NCBI RefSeq assembly: GCF_002865645.1 | Contig: NW_020194627.1 | Location: 496,001-560,000, forward strand | Direction of reading: 5' to 3' | Length of the DNA stretch: 64,000 nt | From: Hyaloscypha bicolor E | Taxonomy: Eukaryota; Ascomycota; Leotiomycetes; Helotiales; Hyaloscyphaceae | Shown here: positions 60,271 through 64,000 of the stretch, piece by piece | Position numbering within the stretch: position 1 is the first letter of the stretch | Layout: each line of letters opens with the position of its first letter | Program-made: the position numbers and the translations under genes | Notes under the pieces: model-generated | Told to the model about the DNA's origin: nothing | Databases searched by the model: none | Seen by the model: only the letters and a program-made list of their open reading frames with translations

Positions 60271-61169
60271 TTTTCTATAATATAGAGTTTTCTATAATAT
60301 AAAAGAAGGCTGTCTTATAATATATAAATATTACTTTTAGTTTAGGCTATTATATATAGCTTTTCTAGATCCGGTAATATATAATTATTTTATAAGATCT
60401 TATCTATAAGTTATAAACTACTATATTTGATAGGAGCTTCTAATAATACTTTTATAGGAGCTACTATAGTAGAGTTTACTAGTAAAGCTTCTAAAAGAAT
60501 ACCTTTTTCTAGAGAAATTATACCTCTAATAAAAATATTCTTTTCAGAAAAGTCTTTAGTATATATTTGGTTTTTAGAGCCAAATTCCGAATTAAGTAAA
60601 CCGACTTTATAAAATATTACTATAAGCTATAAGTTATAGATAATTTCCGGATTAATCTTATTTTTAGAAAGAAATACTTGGGTTTATAGCTTTTTCTTAA
60701 TCTGGTTTTAAGTATTTACTTTATCTTATTTTTATAATAAAGTATTTATTTACTTATTTAATTTTCCAGAATAATATATAAGCTTAAAATAATAGTAGAA
60801 TAAGAGCTTAGCTTATCTAGCTTATTAAGAAAAGAGCTTTTTAGTAGTTATAAAGTACTTTAAGGTATAATAATTAGAATAGACTTTAAAGAAAGTATTT
60901 TAAAGGCCCTCTAACTTAGCTTTCTATTTCTCTAGTATTTGTATTATAATAAGTATTTTCTTATTATATATATTATAATTAAGTTCTACTAGAAGTATAG
61001 TTTTAAAAAAATAAGCTATAAGATACTAAAGGCCTATTTTTGGGTCTTATTAAGAGAATAGGTTAGTAACTACTTCTTTAGATATATTTATTTCTATTAT
61101 TATAAATAGATCTAGATTATAATATTATAAAACTAGAATAGAAATTATAGCTTTCTTTAGATAAATAAA

Positions 61170-61760
61170 AGCCTCTTAATATTACTTGAATTATTTAAAG
61201 AAAATTCCCTTTTTTATAAATAAGGTAAAAAATCTAGTAATTTATTTATATTTTCTAATAAAGTATTTATAAAAGTTATAAAAGCCAAGAAAGAACTATA
61301 TATTCTTAATTATCTTTAGAAGTTACTAGTTATATATTACTTTAACTTTATTAAAATCTATTTTAATACTAGATATAGAAATAATAAAGCCTAAATACTT
61401 TATATATATATATAACTTTAAATTCCGATTTCTTAATATTTACTTAGAGGCTAATAAGATATAAATAATCTAGTACTTTTTATATATATTATTTATATTC
61501 TACTAGGTTCTCTAAATAAATAAGAATATTATTAAAATATATTATATAAAAGTTATTTAGATATTCGAGAAATATATTATTTCTATAATATTAATATATA
61601 ACCGGGCCATTTATAAGGCCTTTTTAGAAAATATTATATTTATATATTTTATAATAAATACGAAATATTATTAGCTTTTAAGAGTTCGGGTCTATAGCTA
61701 TATAATAAAGAGCTTAGTAAATATCTAATTTAGTATAGATTTTAGTTTTAGATAATTAAT
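61170..61760 (-). pseudogene. Gypsy reverse transcriptase remnant
   Basis: Reads KIYTKLDIY at about 61740 ('KxFSKLDLxxAYxxI'). A degraded 'YEFxVMPFGLxNAPATFQ' block follows, then NNFYIIYFNNILIY at about 61540, the site of the YLDDILIYS catalytic motif with both Asp codons changed to Asn (GAT to AAT). After that come SEFKVIYIYKVFRLYYF ('CxFxxxxVxFLGFxIS') and FLGF-like text near 61260. Copies DNA from element RNA when intact; here the catalytic aspartates are lost and stops are frequent. Confidence 0.8.
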
Positions 61761-64000
61761 TTAAAGTCTTATTAATAAATAAAAAAAGATATTAATTCTT
61801 TTAAGTAATATTATTCAAATAGCGAAAATTAATATAAAAATATAAACTTCTATTTACTTTTTTTTATAAAAAGAACTAGTAAAATAAAAGAAGCTTAATT
61901 AGCTTTAATAAAACTTTTAGCTAGATTATTCTTTAAGAAATACTTAATTTCTAAAAGCTTTTAAATAAACTACTATTAGAAAGATTAATATCTAATACTT
62001 TTAGTTTTCTTTAGGCCTTTAATTTAAATCTTATAATTATATAATCTATAGAAAAAAAGAATATTAGATTTTCTTTTAAAAAAATAAAGACATATTTCTT
62101 GAATTCCAGAAGTAATATTTTCTAGAATTACTAAAGCTCTATTTTTTCTAATTATTAATTCTCTGAACTAGAAATAGTTTCTCTTTTTCAAGCTTTAAGC
62201 TTTTTATTAATCTTATAAATAGAGATTTAACTAATAATATTATTTTCTCTTTTAATTATATAATTAAATATTATAAAAATATAAATAGTTAAATCTAATA
62301 TTTGCTTTTTATTAGAAACCTCTTTTTATTTCTTTAGCTTTTATTTAGATATTATATAATTTCTTCTAATTAATTTAAAAGAAAAAAACTATTTAAGAAT
62401 AGAAAATTTCTAGAAATAGCTTATAATAGAATCTTATTAATTAGTATCTTTTTAATACTTTTTATTAAAATATTTCTTTAGCTATTACTAAGAAATATTA
62501 ATAATATAACCGAATTATATAGATTTAGGTTTATTCTTTAGTTATATTAGCTTATATTTTCTATAATTAATTAGAATATTAATATATATTATCTATTTTC
62601 TATTAATAATAATATTATAATTTCTAAGATTTAGAATAATTATAAGTATATTAATACTTTATTTATTAATTAGAAATAAGACTTTTATATATTTTTTAGT
62701 AAATTTAGCTAGCTTTTTATTAAACTATATATAATATAGAATAAAAAAAGAAGTTATAATTCTATTTTTAAGAATTATTCTATAAGTTAAATAAGCTTTA
62801 TATTAATAAAAGTATAATTATTAGCTCTAGTATTAATAAAAGAAAAAAACTTAATTCCTAATTCATTTATATTAATAGTATAAAATATTATAAAAGCTTT
62901 TCCTTCTATTAAATAAATCAAGTTAATTTTTATTAAATTTATATTATAAGTTTCTAAAATAGAAACTTTCTTTAAAAATACTCGTTTTTCGATTCTATAT
63001 TAGAATTAGAGCTCGAATTCTCTAAATACTTTACTAGAATAAAAATTAGATATTTTAATAAAATAAAAACTAAGCCTAACTTAATTCTAAAAAAAGCTAT
63101 TTTAATTTCCTTATTATATCTAACTAAATAATAATAAATATAATAGCCGAACTTATTATAGTTAAAATATTTAATAGTTAAGAGATTTTTAATTTTTATA
63201 AGATATTACTTATATTTATAAAAAGATATATATTTAATAAAAGTAATTAATATAGGCTTTTTAAATTTCTTTTTAAAAATATAAAAAGATATAATACTAG
63301 AAATAAACTTAGCTAAAATAGTTCCTGTTTTTTTATATTTTTTAGTTTTCTTATATATAGCCTTAATTTACTAATTATTAGTAATATAATACTAAATAAA
63401 GCAAATAATATTAATAGAAGAATTATTATAATATATATATATATACTAATTTCTAAAGCTTTAATAAAAGCTTTTTATTTAGTTTATATTTAATATTTTA
63501 AAAACTAATACTATTTTCTATAAATAATTATAAGAAAAAAATATAGAACTTCTAAAATATTTAACTAAAATATATTTAAAGCTTACTAAAATTATAGCAA
63601 GTATTCTATATCTTATTAGAATTAGAATATAGCTTCTTTAAATGAAATTATAGCTCTAAAAGCTAATAGTACTAATTCGGGCTATTTTTATTTATATAAG
63701 AATTCATTAAAATAAAAATATTATTTATAAGTTTACTAGAAATATAAATAATCTTAAAATTTTCTAAAGAATATAAATTAATATTTCCTTATAGTTTATT
63801 CTTAATTTAAACTAGCCAGTTATTAAAAATAGTATAATCTTTAATAAAGAGAATTAGATTTGAGAGCTTAATAATTCTAGTATTTTTAAAAGAAATATAA
63901 GATATAAAGAATTCTAAATAGAGATAAGTAAAATATAATTCGGAATTCTTTTAAAAAGAATTTAAAATAGCCGGAATTATAGAAATAATAAAAACAGATA

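Larger units (their letters stand above)
56380..64000 (-). mobile_element. Ty3/Gypsy LTR retrotransposon relic, runs off the right edge
   Basis: Minus-strand translation gives the pol order of a Gypsy element, reverse transcriptase then RNase H then integrase, in decreasing coordinates. The sequence is extremely AT-rich with TAA/TAG stops throughout. The 5' part (gag, protease) would be at about 62-64 kb and beyond the window. LTRs could not be identified. A large internal tandem duplication lies downstream of the integrase. The element is dead. Confidence 0.8.

Noticed and set aside
48331..60612. Frames of 61-69 codons at 48331, 50422, 55541 and 60427
   Set aside because: Chance openings in RIP-mutated DNA; the last two lie opposite the DUF3435 and integrase-bearing relics.
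1..64000. tRNA, rRNA or CRISPR
   Set aside because: No cloverleaf with a convincing B box was spotted, no rRNA-like sequence, and no regularly spaced identical repeats with unique spacers; the genome is eukaryotic.

Overview
The window comes from a filamentous ascomycete (Pezizomycotina). Three things point there: short introns of 44-81 nt with CTNAC-type branch sites, typical fungal families (2EXR, CorA-like, NCS1 permease, subtilisin), and long AT-rich tracts in which coding sequence has been destroyed almost only by CAA/CAG-to-TAA/TAG changes, the footprint of repeat-induced point mutation (RIP). The exact order cannot be read from the sequence.

Layout: 0-1.65 kb is ordinary DNA with a partial gene and a 2EXR gene (minus). 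1.65-8.3 kb is RIP-ruined and holds a recognisable patatin-like phospholipase (PLP) relic (plus). 8.3-14.9 kb is a milder 'gene graveyard': a C2H2 zinc-finger relic, two or three unknown relics (minus), a coiled-coil relic with its promoter (plus), a small membrane-protein frame and a 17-bp minisatellite. 14.9-18.8 kb holds a DUF3723 relic (plus). 18.9-25.7 kb holds further relics, including a membrane protein, a 394-codon unknown frame and a second coiled-coil gene, plus dispersed repeats shared with 11.8 kb. 25.7-30.6 kb is RIP-ruined.

The largest healthy island is 30.7-41.2 kb: a Cys-rich protein, an NCS1 purine/cytosine permease (truncated, frameshifted), a single-span membrane protein, a five-exon CorA-like protein (one frameshift), a four-exon subtilisin-like protein and a hAT-like non-autonomous element. 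41.2-43.1 kb holds two convergent RIP relics. 43.6-54 kb is RIP-ruined.

54-56 kb (minus) carries a RIP-killed DUF3435 gene, the tyrosine-recombinase family of Starship 'captains'. 56.4-64 kb is a minus-strand Ty3/Gypsy element whose reverse transcriptase and integrase can still be followed.

DUF3435, DUF3723 and PLP are the captain and two characteristic accessory families of Starship giant transposons. The most interesting reading is therefore that much of this window is a RIP-fossilised Starship, or a nest of them, with its captain end near 56.3 kb and cargo to the left. That is an inference; the boundaries are not proven. Family assignments were made by eye from translations and recalled family patterns.
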